Under the pieces are notes generated by a model. The model did no database searches. It was not told the origin of the DNA and saw only the letters and a list, made by a program, of their open reading frames with translations. Source: an uncultured Pseudomonadota bacterium (lineage in GTDB: Bacteria; Pseudomonadota; Gammaproteobacteria; Methylococcales; Methylomonadaceae). From it: a stretch of 15,541 nucleotides of DNA. Each line of letters begins with the position of its first letter. The first letter of the stretch is position 1. Where the stretch lies: assembly GCA_903904275.1 (NCBI GenBank), contig CAIVBX010000006.1, positions 1-15,541 on the forward strand. Direction: 5' to 3'. Shown piece by piece: positions 1-6,983 of the stretch. Position numbers and translations under genes: made by a program.

Positions 1-126
1 ATAAACATTGCAATTATTTTCGCTTGTAAGATTTCTGCAAACACCATCACCTCTATCTAAAGCCTTGTACACTGAATTTTGATTGACATTACGACAACAT
101 AAACCGCATTTTGTACAAGGAAACAT
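1..126 (-). CDS. YkgJ-family cysteine-cluster protein, N-terminal part (cut by window edge)
   Basis: Reading leftwards from an ATG at 126, the frame stays open to base 1 and gives 42 residues starting MFPCTKCGLCCRNV. Cysteines lie at residues 4, 7, 10, 11, 30 and 39. The C-x2-C-x2-CC cluster, then LDRGDGVC, then a further Cys followed by a Val-Tyr pair, is the pattern I recognise from the YkgJ/UPF0153 zinc- or iron-chelating family, whose members usually continue with an ENRP-x2-C segment that would lie outside the window. The biochemical role of the family is poorly known. The gene starts 8 bp after the stop of the small zinc-ribbon gene, so the two are probably co-transcribed. No good Shine-Dalgarno sequence precedes the ATG, so translation may be coupled to the upstream gene. 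The C-terminal part is not visible. Confidence 0.72.
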   Translation of the reverse strand, partial: MFPCTKCGLCCRNVNQNSVYKALDRGDGVCRNLTSENNCNVY

Positions 127-134
127 AAGCCGTG

Positions 135-278
135 TTACCGATTTTTTTCGTTCACATCTTTTTGACAGGTTTTACAAATACCACTGTGATAATCGCTTTT
201 CGTGCTGTTGTGATAAAAATCCGATAATGATTTTTCTTTTTTGCAGTGTCCACACACTTTTTTTAGTTCTGCTGGCAT
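135..278 (-). CDS. Small zinc-ribbon protein (47 residues)
   Basis: A 47-residue frame starts at ATG 278 and ends at TAA 135. It is preceded by AAGGA ten bases upstream, a credible ribosome binding site. The protein has two CxxC knuckles, C9-G-H-C12 and C35-K-T-C38, with the segment EKSLSDFY between them. This layout (CxxC, K-x-L-S-x-F-Y, about 20 residues, CxxC) is familiar from small phage and bacterial zinc-ribbon proteins, including the N-terminal fingers of some HNH-type proteins, but there is no HNH nuclease motif here. It probably binds one zinc ion; whether it contacts nucleic acid or protein cannot be told. It diverges from the XRE regulator gene and lies just upstream of the YkgJ-like gene. 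The frame is short, but the ribosome binding site and the paired cysteines make chance unlikely. Confidence 0.65.
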   Translation of the reverse strand: MPAELKKVCGHCKKEKSLSDFYHNSTKSDYHSGICKTCQKDVNEKNR

Positions 279-316
279 ATTTAATAAATCCTTGAAGAAT
301 TGTTTTAAGTCGTTTC

Positions 317-350
317 AGTGTAAAATCGCCCGTTATTATTTACCAACACT
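317..350. promoter_or_regulatory. Possible operator in divergent intergenic region
   Basis: AGTGT (317-321) and ACACT (346-350) form a short dyad with a 24-base centre. It brackets TAAAAT at 321-326, which could be a -10 element reading toward the XRE gene, directly preceded by TG. A -35-like TTGTTT lies at 300-305 with a 15-bp spacer. This 110-bp gap must carry promoters for both divergent units, and XRE regulators often bind such dyads near their own genes. The match is short and the assignment is an inference. Confidence 0.22.
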
Positions 351-386
351 AAAAAATGGTTGCCCCACTCAAATTTATGGTGATTT

Positions 387-815
387 ATGAAAGTTAGGAG
401 AAAAATGAGCATTCTTCGAGAATCAAAAGGTATTTCACAAGCAGACATGGCTGAACAATTAGATGTTGATGTGAATACTTATGCCCGAATAGAACGCGGT
501 GAGACCAACGTTTTACACCCTAAATTATCCAAAATTGCTGAACTTTTAAATGTCGATATTCTTGACTTGTTAGCAGACGATAAAAATGTGTATTTAGTTT
601 CAGAAAGTAACAATAACAGCACCAGTTGTGTCATTGGTTCATCAGCTGAAATTGCTTTTGAAATCCAAAAATCGCAAATGGCAATTGCTCATAAAGACGA
701 AACGATTAACCATAAAGACGAAATTATTGATTTTCAAAAACGTGAAATTGAACGATTGGAAGAAATTATTGCATTGATGAAAGCGACAAATTCTCAAACT
801 GGAAATTTCAACTAA
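387..815 (+). CDS. XRE-family helix-turn-helix regulator with C-terminal coiled coil
   Basis: This is a 142-residue cytoplasmic DNA-binding protein. Residues 5-60 match the HTH_3/Cro-C1 fold: LRESKGISQADMAEQL (helices 1-2), DVNTYARIERGE (recognition helix and the conserved R-x-E-R-G), then LSKIAELLNVDILDLL (last helices). After a polar linker of about 40 residues (Asn/Ser-rich around 73-80), the tail from about residue 90 to 133 is strongly charged with heptad spacing, consistent with a dimerising coiled coil. It contains an exact heptad duplication, HKDETIN then HKDEIID. Two starts are plausible. ATG 387 gives a full first helix and is preceded by GGTGA at 379-383. ATG 405 follows AGGAG at 396-400 with a short spacer and would remove six residues. 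The gene diverges from the zinc-ribbon/YkgJ pair and converges on apt. The target is unknown; control of its divergent neighbours or itself is possible. Confidence 0.85.
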   Translation: MKVRRKMSILRESKGISQADMAEQLDVDVNTYARIERGETNVLHPKLSKIAELLNVDILDLLADDKNVYLVSESNNNSTSCVIGSSAEIAFEIQKSQMAIAHKDETINHKDEIIDFQKREIERLEEIIALMKATNSQTGNFN

Positions 816-865
816 TGCGTTACACAATCAAAGCACAACGTCAAAACCGCCAATTTTAAAAAAAT

Positions 866-1381
866 CTAAAAATGCAGCAACGAATGAACACGATAATCGG
901 TTAATTTTTCACGCCCATTCAAAAAGTCCAATTCCACAACAAATGCTAATGCTTCAACAGTTGCGCCCAATTTTTCAACTAATTCGCAACTTGCTTTTGC
1001 CGTACCGCCCGTTGCCAATAAATCGTCAATCAATAACACTTTATCGCCTTTTTCAAACGCATCAATATGTACTTCCAACGTCGCGCTGCCATATTCCAAA
1101 TCATACGACACACTTTGCACATCATACGGTAATTTTCCTGGTTTGCGTAATGGCACAAACGGTAAGCCCATTTCCCACGCAACCAAACTACCAAAAATAA
1201 AACCGCGTGCTTCCATACCTGCAATGACGTTAATTTCTGAACCTAAAAACGGTTGAACCAATTGATTTATTGCCAATTTTAAGGCGACAGGGTCTTTCAC
1301 TAATGGCGTAATATCTTTAAAAATAATGCCTTCTTTTGGAAAATCGGGAATATCGCGGATTTTTGATTTTAATCTATTCAT
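866..1381 (-). CDS. apt: Adenine phosphoribosyltransferase
   Basis: This 171-residue protein has the normal length for Apt, which converts adenine plus PRPP to AMP and pyrophosphate in purine salvage. It begins with the family hallmark IRDIPDFPKEGIIFKDITPL (about residues 8-27). GMEARGFIFG at 55-64 and PLRKPGKLPY at 77-86 are substrate-site segments typical of the family. The PRPP-binding loop VLLIDDLLATGGTA lies at 115-128. The ATG at 1381 follows AGGA, which overlaps the TAG stop of the upstream permease gene with an 8-bp gap, so apt is probably co-transcribed and coupled to it. It converges on the XRE gene with about 50 bp between the stops and no clear terminator hairpin there. Pairing with a peptide-type permease has no obvious functional logic and may simply reflect shared transcription. 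Confidence 0.97.
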   Translation of the reverse strand: MNRLKSKIRDIPDFPKEGIIFKDITPLVKDPVALKLAINQLVQPFLGSEINVIAGMEARGFIFGSLVAWEMGLPFVPLRKPGKLPYDVQSVSYDLEYGSATLEVHIDAFEKGDKVLLIDDLLATGGTAKASCELVEKLGATVEALAFVVELDFLNGREKLTDYRVHSLLHF

Positions 1382-1389
1382 TTTTTATC

Positions 1390-2367
1390 CTAATTTAAAC
1401 GGACACGCGGATCGACTAGCGTGTAAGAAATGTCCGTTAATAATAGCCCGAAAATGTAAAGCACCGAACCTAAAAATACCATAGCTCGTACAATCGCAAA
1501 ATCTTGGCTGTTTATCGCATCAATCGTATAACTGCCCAAACCTGGAATACTAAAAAACGATTCCATAATTAAACTTCCCATAAACAATAACGGCAAAATC
1601 ACCACCACGCCTGTCAAAATCGGAATCATGGCATTGGGCAAAACGTGACGAAATAATGTTTGTGTTTGGGTTAAACCTTTTGCGCGGGCTGTGCGAACAT
1701 AATCTTTCTCAGATTCTTCTAAAAATAACGTTTGATACCAACGCACACCTGAACCAATGCCCGTAAAAACGCCAATCACAACAGGTAAAATCAGAAATTT
1801 AATCATGGCAAAACCATCGTCATAACCTGAAATTGGGACGAGTTTGAAAACTTTTGCAACCAAAAATTGTCCGCTAATAATGTAAAACAACGACGAAATT
1901 GACATCAACATCACACAAAAAATGATGCCAAATTTTTCAATTTTAGTTCGCCGAAACAAAACCATTAACAACGCAAACGTGACATTCACACCTAAACCAA
2001 TTAACAACGTTGGCAACGCTAACGCTAAACTGGGAATTGAACGCTCTTGAATGTCAGCACCGATATTTCGCCCGCTATCTGACGTGCCAAAATTAAACAA
2101 CATCAATCCAACTGATTTTGAATAAAAAATCGTTTCAGTTAATTTACCGCTATTTTCAGTATCGGAATTCCACAAAAGCGGTTTATCGTAACCATGTTGT
2201 TGCTTCCAATTTTGAATCGCTTTTTCAGTGACGTGTTTTTGTCCCAATTGCATTCGCGCCATATCATCAGGACTATTGACGATAAAAAACAGTGTGAAAG
2301 TCAGTACATTTACAGCAAATAATAAGGGCAATGCGTAAAACAGTCGTCGAATAATATAACCAATCAT
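1390..2367 (-). CDS. Oligopeptide/nickel-type ABC importer permease (DppB/OppB/YejB family)
   Basis: This is a 325-residue inner-membrane permease. MIGYIIRRLFYALPLLF at the N-terminus is the usual opening of DppB/OppB-type subunits, with the first membrane segment at about 9-31. Further membrane segments fall near 112-137, 145-170, 189-209, 250-272 and 292-314. The cytoplasmic EAA loop that docks the ATPase is clear at about 217-250 (EKDYVRTARAKGL followed by LPNAMIPI). The C-terminal FSIPGLGSYTIDAI and VDPRVRLN are also family features. The large exported loop at about 32-110 lies between segments 1 and 2. ATG 2367 has AGGA nine bases upstream. The gene diverges from a family-5 binding protein, its likely partner. 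No second permease (DppC/YejE type) or ATPase follows; the next gene is apt. It cannot form a whole transporter from this locus alone. Confidence 0.9.
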   Translation of the reverse strand: MIGYIIRRLFYALPLLFAVNVLTFTLFFIVNSPDDMARMQLGQKHVTEKAIQNWKQQHGYDKPLLWNSDTENSGKLTETIFYSKSVGLMLFNFGTSDSGRNIGADIQERSIPSLALALPTLLIGLGVNVTFALLMVLFRRTKIEKFGIIFCVMLMSISSLFYIISGQFLVAKVFKLVPISGYDDGFAMIKFLILPVVIGVFTGIGSGVRWYQTLFLEESEKDYVRTARAKGLTQTQTLFRHVLPNAMIPILTGVVVILPLLFMGSLIMESFFSIPGLGSYTIDAINSQDFAIVRAMVFLGSVLYIFGLLLTDISYTLVDPRVRLN

Positions 2368-2400
2368 GAGCGAAAATCCTGTGATTTGAAGTCGTTAATT

Positions 2401-2434
2401 CTAACACGCAAGGCGATTTTGTAATTTGCGTTAG
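2401..2434. repeat. Imperfect inverted repeat in divergent ABC promoter region
   Basis: CTAACACGCAA (2401-2411) is matched by TTGCGTTAG (2426-2434), an inverted repeat of nine pairs with a two-base bulge and a 14-base loop. A third partial copy, CTAACGC, lies at 2538-2544. The right arm overlaps the candidate -35 element for the binding-protein gene. It could be an operator shared by the divergent permease and binding-protein genes; no T-tract follows, so it is not a typical terminator. Confidence 0.3.
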
Positions 2435-2454
2435 ACAGCATTACCACTTATATT
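2426..2454 (+). promoter_or_regulatory. Candidate sigma70 promoter for the binding-protein operon
   Basis: TTGCGT (2426-2431) and TATATT (2449-2454) are separated by 17 bp and read toward the gene at 2561. The -10 matches consensus at five of six positions, the -35 at three. The implied leader is about 100 bases. The -35 overlaps one arm of an inverted repeat, which would suit regulation by a bound repressor. AT-rich DNA produces such matches by chance, so confidence is low. Confidence 0.33.
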
Positions 2455-2560
2455 CAAGCAACAAATTTACGCATTTATTTTCATTTCAAACGGAACGTGT
2501 CATTTTCATGTTTTTACCTTTTTTACTACCGTTGTTTCTAACGCTCCTATCAGGTTTCTA

Positions 2561-4564
2561 GTGGTTATGAAAAATAAACTCCAATTATTTGTCTTTTTTT
2601 GTTTTCTATTTTTATCGGCGTGCGATTCACAATTAAATAATCCCTATTCTGATAATGACAGCACGCAATCGGTTTTATACGAATCTTTTAGTGAACGCCC
2701 AAAACATTTAGACCCTGTTGCCGCTTACAGTTCCAATGAATACGCGATTATCGGACAAGTTTATGAACCGCCATTGCAATATCATTATTTAAAACGCCCT
2801 TATGAATTAACGCCGTTGTCTGCTGAAAAAATGCCAACCGTGCGTTATTTGAATGAAAAAGGGGAAATTCTAAATAATCCAAAAGATAACGAAATTGTTT
2901 TTACGGATTACATTATCGACATTAAACAAAATGTACGTTTTCAACCACACCCTGCGTTTGCGAAAGATGCTCAAGGAAATTTTGTTTATCACGCGCTGAC
3001 AGAAAAACAAATTTCAGCGGTTAATAAACTCAGTGATTTTGAAAAAACAGGCACACGCGAATTAACTGCTGACGATTACGTTTATCAAATTAAACGGCTA
3101 GCCAATCCAAAACTGCAATCGCCAATTGCAGAAATGATGAAAAATTACATCGTAAATTTTGAAAAATTCAATGAGGCTGATTTTGGCGCACAAGTTATCA
3201 ATCGTTATCAATACAAAATTCGGATTAACGGTAAATCACCGCAATTTATTTTTTGGCTTGCGATGCCATTTTTCGCGCCAATGCCTTGGGAAGCGGATGC
3301 GTTTTATGGTCAAGCAGGTTTGCACGAAAAAAATATCACGCTTGATTGGTTTCCAATTGGAACAGGTGCGTATTTTTTAGCTGAAAATAATCCAAATCGA
3401 CGAATGATTTTGCTAAAAAATCCGAATTTTCATGGCGAAAAATACCCGACAGAAGGCGATATTGACGACGCAAAAAATGGTTTATTAACTGATGCTGGAA
3501 AAGCGTTACCGTTTATTGATAAAGTCGTTTTTATGCTCGAAAAAGAAACGATTCCGTATTGGACAAAATTTTTGCAAGGTTATTACGATTTGTCGGGCAT
3601 TTCGTCAGATAGTTTTGACCAAGCGGTTCAATTTACAGGAAGTGGCGGCGTTGCATTGACACCTTCAATGACAGAAAAAGGCATTCATTTAGAAACATCG
3701 GTGACGCTTTCAGATTATTATTTAGCGTTTAATATGCTTGATTCGACGGTTGGCGGTTCAAGTGAATCTGCACGAAAATTACGGCAAGCGATTTCGATTG
3801 CGGTGGATTATGAAGAATATATTTCAATTTTTATGAATGGGCGTGGCGTTCCTGCACAAGGCATTTTGCCCGAAGGCATTTATGGTTATGCCGAAGGCGA
3901 AGCGGGAACAAATCATGACGTTTATGATTGGAATGGCAAACCACAACGTAAAAATATCGATGCTGCAAAAAAATTGCTCGCTGAAGCGGGTTATGAAAAC
4001 GGCATCGACCCAAAAACAAAAGAGCCTTTAATTTTGTATTTTGATACCACAGCCGTCAGCACTGACGACCGTCCGCGCATGAATTGGTATCGAAAACAAT
4101 TTGAAAAATTAGGCATAAAATTGATTGTTCGCGCCACTGATTACAATCGTTTCCAAGAAAAATTACGGACTGGCAACGCGCAACTTTTCTTTTTTGGTTG
4201 GAATGCGGATTATCCAGACCCTGAAAACTTTTTCTTTTTGCTTTACGGCGCACATTCAAAAGTAAAATTTAGCGGTGAAAATTCGAGTAATTATGAAAAT
4301 GCGGAATTTGACCGTTTATTTGAACAAATGCGAAGCATGGATAATTCGCCAGAACGCTATGAAATTATTCAAAAAATGCAGCACATTTTGCAACATGACG
4401 CGCCTTGGGTGTTTGGTTTTCATCCCAAAAACTTCGCGCTTTATCATCAATGGTTTCATAATTTAAAACCGAATTTGATGGCGAATAACAATCTTAAATA
4501 TCTACGTTTAGATACTCAAAAGCGTGAAGAATTGCGCGAAAAATGGAATCGTCCGTTTCACTAA
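2561..4564 (+). CDS. Extracellular solute-binding lipoprotein, family 5 (peptide-type, YejA/DppA-like)
   Basis: This is a 667-residue periplasmic binding protein anchored as a lipoprotein. A positively charged start and hydrophobic stretch lead to the lipobox FLSAC, with Cys21 as the lipidated residue. The body matches SBP_bac_5: FSERPKHLDPVAAYSSNEY near the N-terminus, GTGAYFLAENNPNRRMILLKNP in the middle, and the hallmark GWNADYPDPENFFFLLYG around residues 545-563. It is longer than DppA (about 535) and closer to YejA-type proteins. GTG 2561 lies six bases after AGG (2552-2554). ATG 2567, two codons later, is the other possible start and would give a slightly shorter signal peptide. The ligand cannot be read from sequence; peptides or other oligomers are usual. 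The divergent permease is the likely partner. The next gene, from a different importer family, starts only 16 bp downstream. Confidence 0.9.
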   Translation: MVMKNKLQLFVFFCFLFLSACDSQLNNPYSDNDSTQSVLYESFSERPKHLDPVAAYSSNEYAIIGQVYEPPLQYHYLKRPYELTPLSAEKMPTVRYLNEKGEILNNPKDNEIVFTDYIIDIKQNVRFQPHPAFAKDAQGNFVYHALTEKQISAVNKLSDFEKTGTRELTADDYVYQIKRLANPKLQSPIAEMMKNYIVNFEKFNEADFGAQVINRYQYKIRINGKSPQFIFWLAMPFFAPMPWEADAFYGQAGLHEKNITLDWFPIGTGAYFLAENNPNRRMILLKNPNFHGEKYPTEGDIDDAKNGLLTDAGKALPFIDKVVFMLEKETIPYWTKFLQGYYDLSGISSDSFDQAVQFTGSGGVALTPSMTEKGIHLETSVTLSDYYLAFNMLDSTVGGSSESARKLRQAISIAVDYEEYISIFMNGRGVPAQGILPEGIYGYAEGEAGTNHDVYDWNGKPQRKNIDAAKKLLAEAGYENGIDPKTKEPLILYFDTTAVSTDDRPRMNWYRKQFEKLGIKLIVRATDYNRFQEKLRTGNAQLFFFGWNADYPDPENFFFLLYGAHSKVKFSGENSSNYENAEFDRLFEQMRSMDNSPERYEIIQKMQHILQHDAPWVFGFHPKNFALYHQWFHNLKPNLMANNNLKYLRLDTQKREELREKWNRPFH

Positions 4565-4580
4565 TTAACAGGAACTTATT

Positions 4581-5507
4581 ATGAAAAAAATCGCGGTTTG
4601 TTTTATTTCAGCTTGTTTATCAACGTCTGTTTTGGCAGAAAAAACCACTTTAAAAATTGCCGTTCAAACATCGGGAACGTTAGATTGGGAACTGTCTGTT
4701 TTGCCTGAATCGCCTGATTTCAAAATTGCCATTCAACCTGTTGCAACGGCAGAAGCGGCAAAAATTGCGTTGCAATCAGGCGCAGTTGACATGATTGTGT
4801 CTGATTTTTTGTGGGTTTCACAAACACGAAATACAGGATTTGATTTTACGTTTTATCCTTATTCAAACACGTCTGGCGCGTTGGTTGTTGCTGCAAATAG
4901 CTCAATTCATGACGTAAAAGATTTGGTTGGAAAACGTGTTGGCATTGCAGGCGGTGAACTAGATAAAAATTGGTTGTTATTGCAAGCTGCTGGCAAAAAA
5001 GAAAATGTCGATTTAAATAAATCGACTGAAAAAGCTTTCGGTGCGCCGCCGTTAATTTCTGAACAACTTAAAAATCAACGTGTTGATGCCATTTTGACGC
5101 AGTGGCATTTTGCGGCACAATTAGAATCGCAAGGTTATAAACAACTTCTCGATGGCAAAGCGTTACAACAAGCGTTAGGCATTTCTGAAAATGTGCCAAC
5201 GCTCGGTTATGTGTTTAAAGAATCGTGGGCAAATTCACATAAACTCGAATTAAAAGCCTTTTTTGCTGCAACTTCTGAGGCAAAAAATCGTTTATGCGAT
5301 GACTCGCAATTATGGAAAAAAGCAACATCAAAAATGGAAAATGCGCCCGATATTTTGCATCAACGTTATTGCGATGGGCGTGTAACTTCGTGGAATTTTG
5401 AAAATCAACAAGCCGCGCAAAAACTTTACAGTGTATTATTTAGTTTGAATCCGAAAGTAGGCAATTCTGCGAATTTAGCGGCTGGCACGTTTTGGACTGT
5501 TGAATAA
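4581..5507 (+). CDS. ABC importer periplasmic binding protein (SsuA/NMT1-like)
   Basis: This is a 308-residue protein with a Sec signal peptide (MKKIAVCFISACLSTSVLA), most likely cut after Ala19. An ISAC motif at 9-12 resembles a lipobox but lies too early in the hydrophobic region. The mature part starts TTLKIAVQTSGTLDWEL, followed by GAVDMIVSDFLWVSQTR, a SGALVVAANSSIHDVKDLVGKRVGIAGG strand-loop pattern spread over about residues 98-130, and FGAPPLISEQL with DAILTQWHFAAQLE. This is the type II binding fold of the SsuA/TauA/NMT1 group, whose known ligands include sulfonates, taurine, nitrate and pyrimidine thiamine precursors. The ligand here is not predictable. AGGA lies seven bases before ATG 4581. 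Its permease starts two bases after its stop, and an ATPase follows, so genes 4581-6983 make a complete importer. Confidence 0.88.
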   Translation: MKKIAVCFISACLSTSVLAEKTTLKIAVQTSGTLDWELSVLPESPDFKIAIQPVATAEAAKIALQSGAVDMIVSDFLWVSQTRNTGFDFTFYPYSNTSGALVVAANSSIHDVKDLVGKRVGIAGGELDKNWLLLQAAGKKENVDLNKSTEKAFGAPPLISEQLKNQRVDAILTQWHFAAQLESQGYKQLLDGKALQQALGISENVPTLGYVFKESWANSHKLELKAFFAATSEAKNRLCDDSQLWKKATSKMENAPDILHQRYCDGRVTSWNFENQQAAQKLYSVLFSLNPKVGNSANLAAGTFWTVE

Positions 5508-5509
5508 AC

Positions 5510-6247
5510 GTGTTCGCAAAATTTTTACCTACGTTATCGATTTTTGCCTTTTTAATTTTGTGGCAAGGTTTGGCGATATTTTTGCACAGTCATTTATTAC
5601 CTTCACCCGAAAATGTGGCGCGACTTTTTTGGCAACATTGCGAATCGGGCGAATTGCCACATCATTTAGGCGTGACGCTTTGGCGTTTGATTGAAAGTTT
5701 TACGATTTCGATGTTTTTAGGTTGCGTGATTGGGATTGCGTTAGGTTTGAACAAAAAATTGAATGCTTTTTTTGATAATTGGCTGGTGATTTTTTTAAAT
5801 GTTCCTGCGCTTGTGACGGTAATTCTTTGTTACGTTTGGTTCGGCTTGACGGAATCAGCGGCGATTTTGGCAGTGGTTTTAAATAAAGTACCAAATGTGA
5901 TTGTCACATTACGCGAAGGCACGCGAGCGTTAGATAAAGAATTATTAAATATGGCGAAATGTTACGGTTTTAGCCGTATGAAAACATTACGCCACGTTAT
6001 TTTGCCGCAATTACATCCATTTTTAATGAGCGCGACACGTTCAGGTTTAGCATTGATTTGGAAAATTATTTTGATGGTGGAATTGCTTGGACGCAGTGAT
6101 GGCATGGGTTATCAATTACATTTATTTTTTCAATGGTTCGATATTGCCAGTATTTTGGCGTACACCGTCGCGTTTGTTGGCGTGATTCAGATTTTAGAAT
6201 TTTTGGTTTTGAAACCGCTTGATAATTTGGCTTTGAAATGGCGATAA
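5510..6247 (+). CDS. ABC importer permease (SsuC/TauC-like)
   Basis: This is a 245-residue inner-membrane permease of the SsuC/TauC/NitB type. It has a membrane segment at 8-26, LLPSPENVARLFWQH just after it (typical of the family), and several further hydrophobic segments. The EAA loop that contacts the ATPase is at about 136-170 (EGTRALDKELLNMAKCYGFS, then HVILPQLHPF). The start is GTG 5510: the same frame has a TGA nine bases upstream and no ATG between. There is no recognisable Shine-Dalgarno sequence. The preceding binding-protein stop is only two bases away, so translation is probably coupled. The downstream ATPase gene begins one base after this gene's stop. Confidence 0.93.
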   Translation: MFAKFLPTLSIFAFLILWQGLAIFLHSHLLPSPENVARLFWQHCESGELPHHLGVTLWRLIESFTISMFLGCVIGIALGLNKKLNAFFDNWLVIFLNVPALVTVILCYVWFGLTESAAILAVVLNKVPNVIVTLREGTRALDKELLNMAKCYGFSRMKTLRHVILPQLHPFLMSATRSGLALIWKIILMVELLGRSDGMGYQLHLFFQWFDIASILAYTVAFVGVIQILEFLVLKPLDNLALKWR

Positions 6248-6248
6248 C

Positions 6249-6983
6249 ATGACAACCGTTCACATTCAAATCCATGAAAAAAAACATCACGGGACGGAAA
6301 TTCCCACGATTGAAAATTTCAATTTGACGCTAAATTCAGGCGAATTTGTCTGTTTAGTTGGGCAATCGGGCTGTGGAAAAACCACGTTGTTAAACAGCAT
6401 TGCGGGTTTAGATTCGCATTTTTCAGGTAACATTCAAATTGGTAATAAAACGCAAAACTCCAAAATTGGTTTTGTGTTTCAACGTCCGTGTTTATTGCCT
6501 TGGCGAACCGTGCGTGAAAATATCGAACTCGTTTTTGAAAATCAAAATGCCATTCCAAAAGCACAAATTGATGAATTGCTAAATTTGATGCAACTTTCAA
6601 ATTACACAAACGCTTATCCAAAACAATTATCAGAAGGTATGAAACGGCGCGTTTCAATTATTCGCGCATTTGCGATAAATCCTGATTTGCTGTTGATGGA
6701 TGAGCCATTTGTATCACTTGATGCCCCGATGGCGCGAGAAGTACGCGAATTGTTACAACAGCTTTGGCAAAAACGTCCGCACACTGTTTTATTTGTGACG
6801 CACGATTTGCGTGAGGCGATTGCGTTAGCGGATAAATTGGTTTTTTTGACCAGTCGTCCAATGCGTGTTTTAAAAGAAATTGACGTTTTGATTCCACGTT
6901 ATCAACGTGATACGCAAAACGTCGAAACATTTCGTGAACAATTGATTCAAAATTATTCAGAATTACGTTTATTGATTCAATGA
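6249..6983 (+). CDS. ABC importer ATPase (SsuB/TauB-like)
   Basis: This 244-residue ATPase powers the importer formed with the two preceding genes. Walker A GQSGCGKTT is at 38-46, the Q-loop is in FVFQRPCLLPW at about 75-85, and Walker B LLLMDEP is at 147-153. The H-loop is in FVTHD at 182-186, with D-loop SLDAP between. The ABC signature reads LSEGM (127-131) instead of the common LSGGM/LSGGQ, so one signature glycine is replaced by glutamate. All other catalytic residues are present, so it is probably active. It starts one base after the permease stop. The last 15 bases overlap the 3' end of the convergent small lipoprotein gene, and no terminator hairpin is evident at this junction. Confidence 0.93.
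   Translation: MTTVHIQIHEKKHHGTEIPTIENFNLTLNSGEFVCLVGQSGCGKTTLLNSIAGLDSHFSGNIQIGNKTQNSKIGFVFQRPCLLPWRTVRENIELVFENQNAIPKAQIDELLNLMQLSNYTNAYPKQLSEGMKRRVSIIRAFAINPDLLLMDEPFVSLDAPMAREVRELLQQLWQKRPHTVLFVTHDLREAIALADKLVFLTSRPMRVLKEIDVLIPRYQRDTQNVETFREQLIQNYSELRLLIQ

Noticed and set aside
83..295. 70-residue plus-strand frame at the left end
   Set aside because: It lies antisense to two minus-strand frames with clear cysteine motifs and has no ribosome binding site or recognisable domain.
816..865. Intrinsic terminator between the XRE gene and apt
   Set aside because: There is an A-run near the end of the gap but no stem of useful length; I see no hairpin to support it.
943..1200. 85-residue plus-strand frame opposite apt
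   Set aside because: Shadow of apt, which is unmistakable on the other strand.
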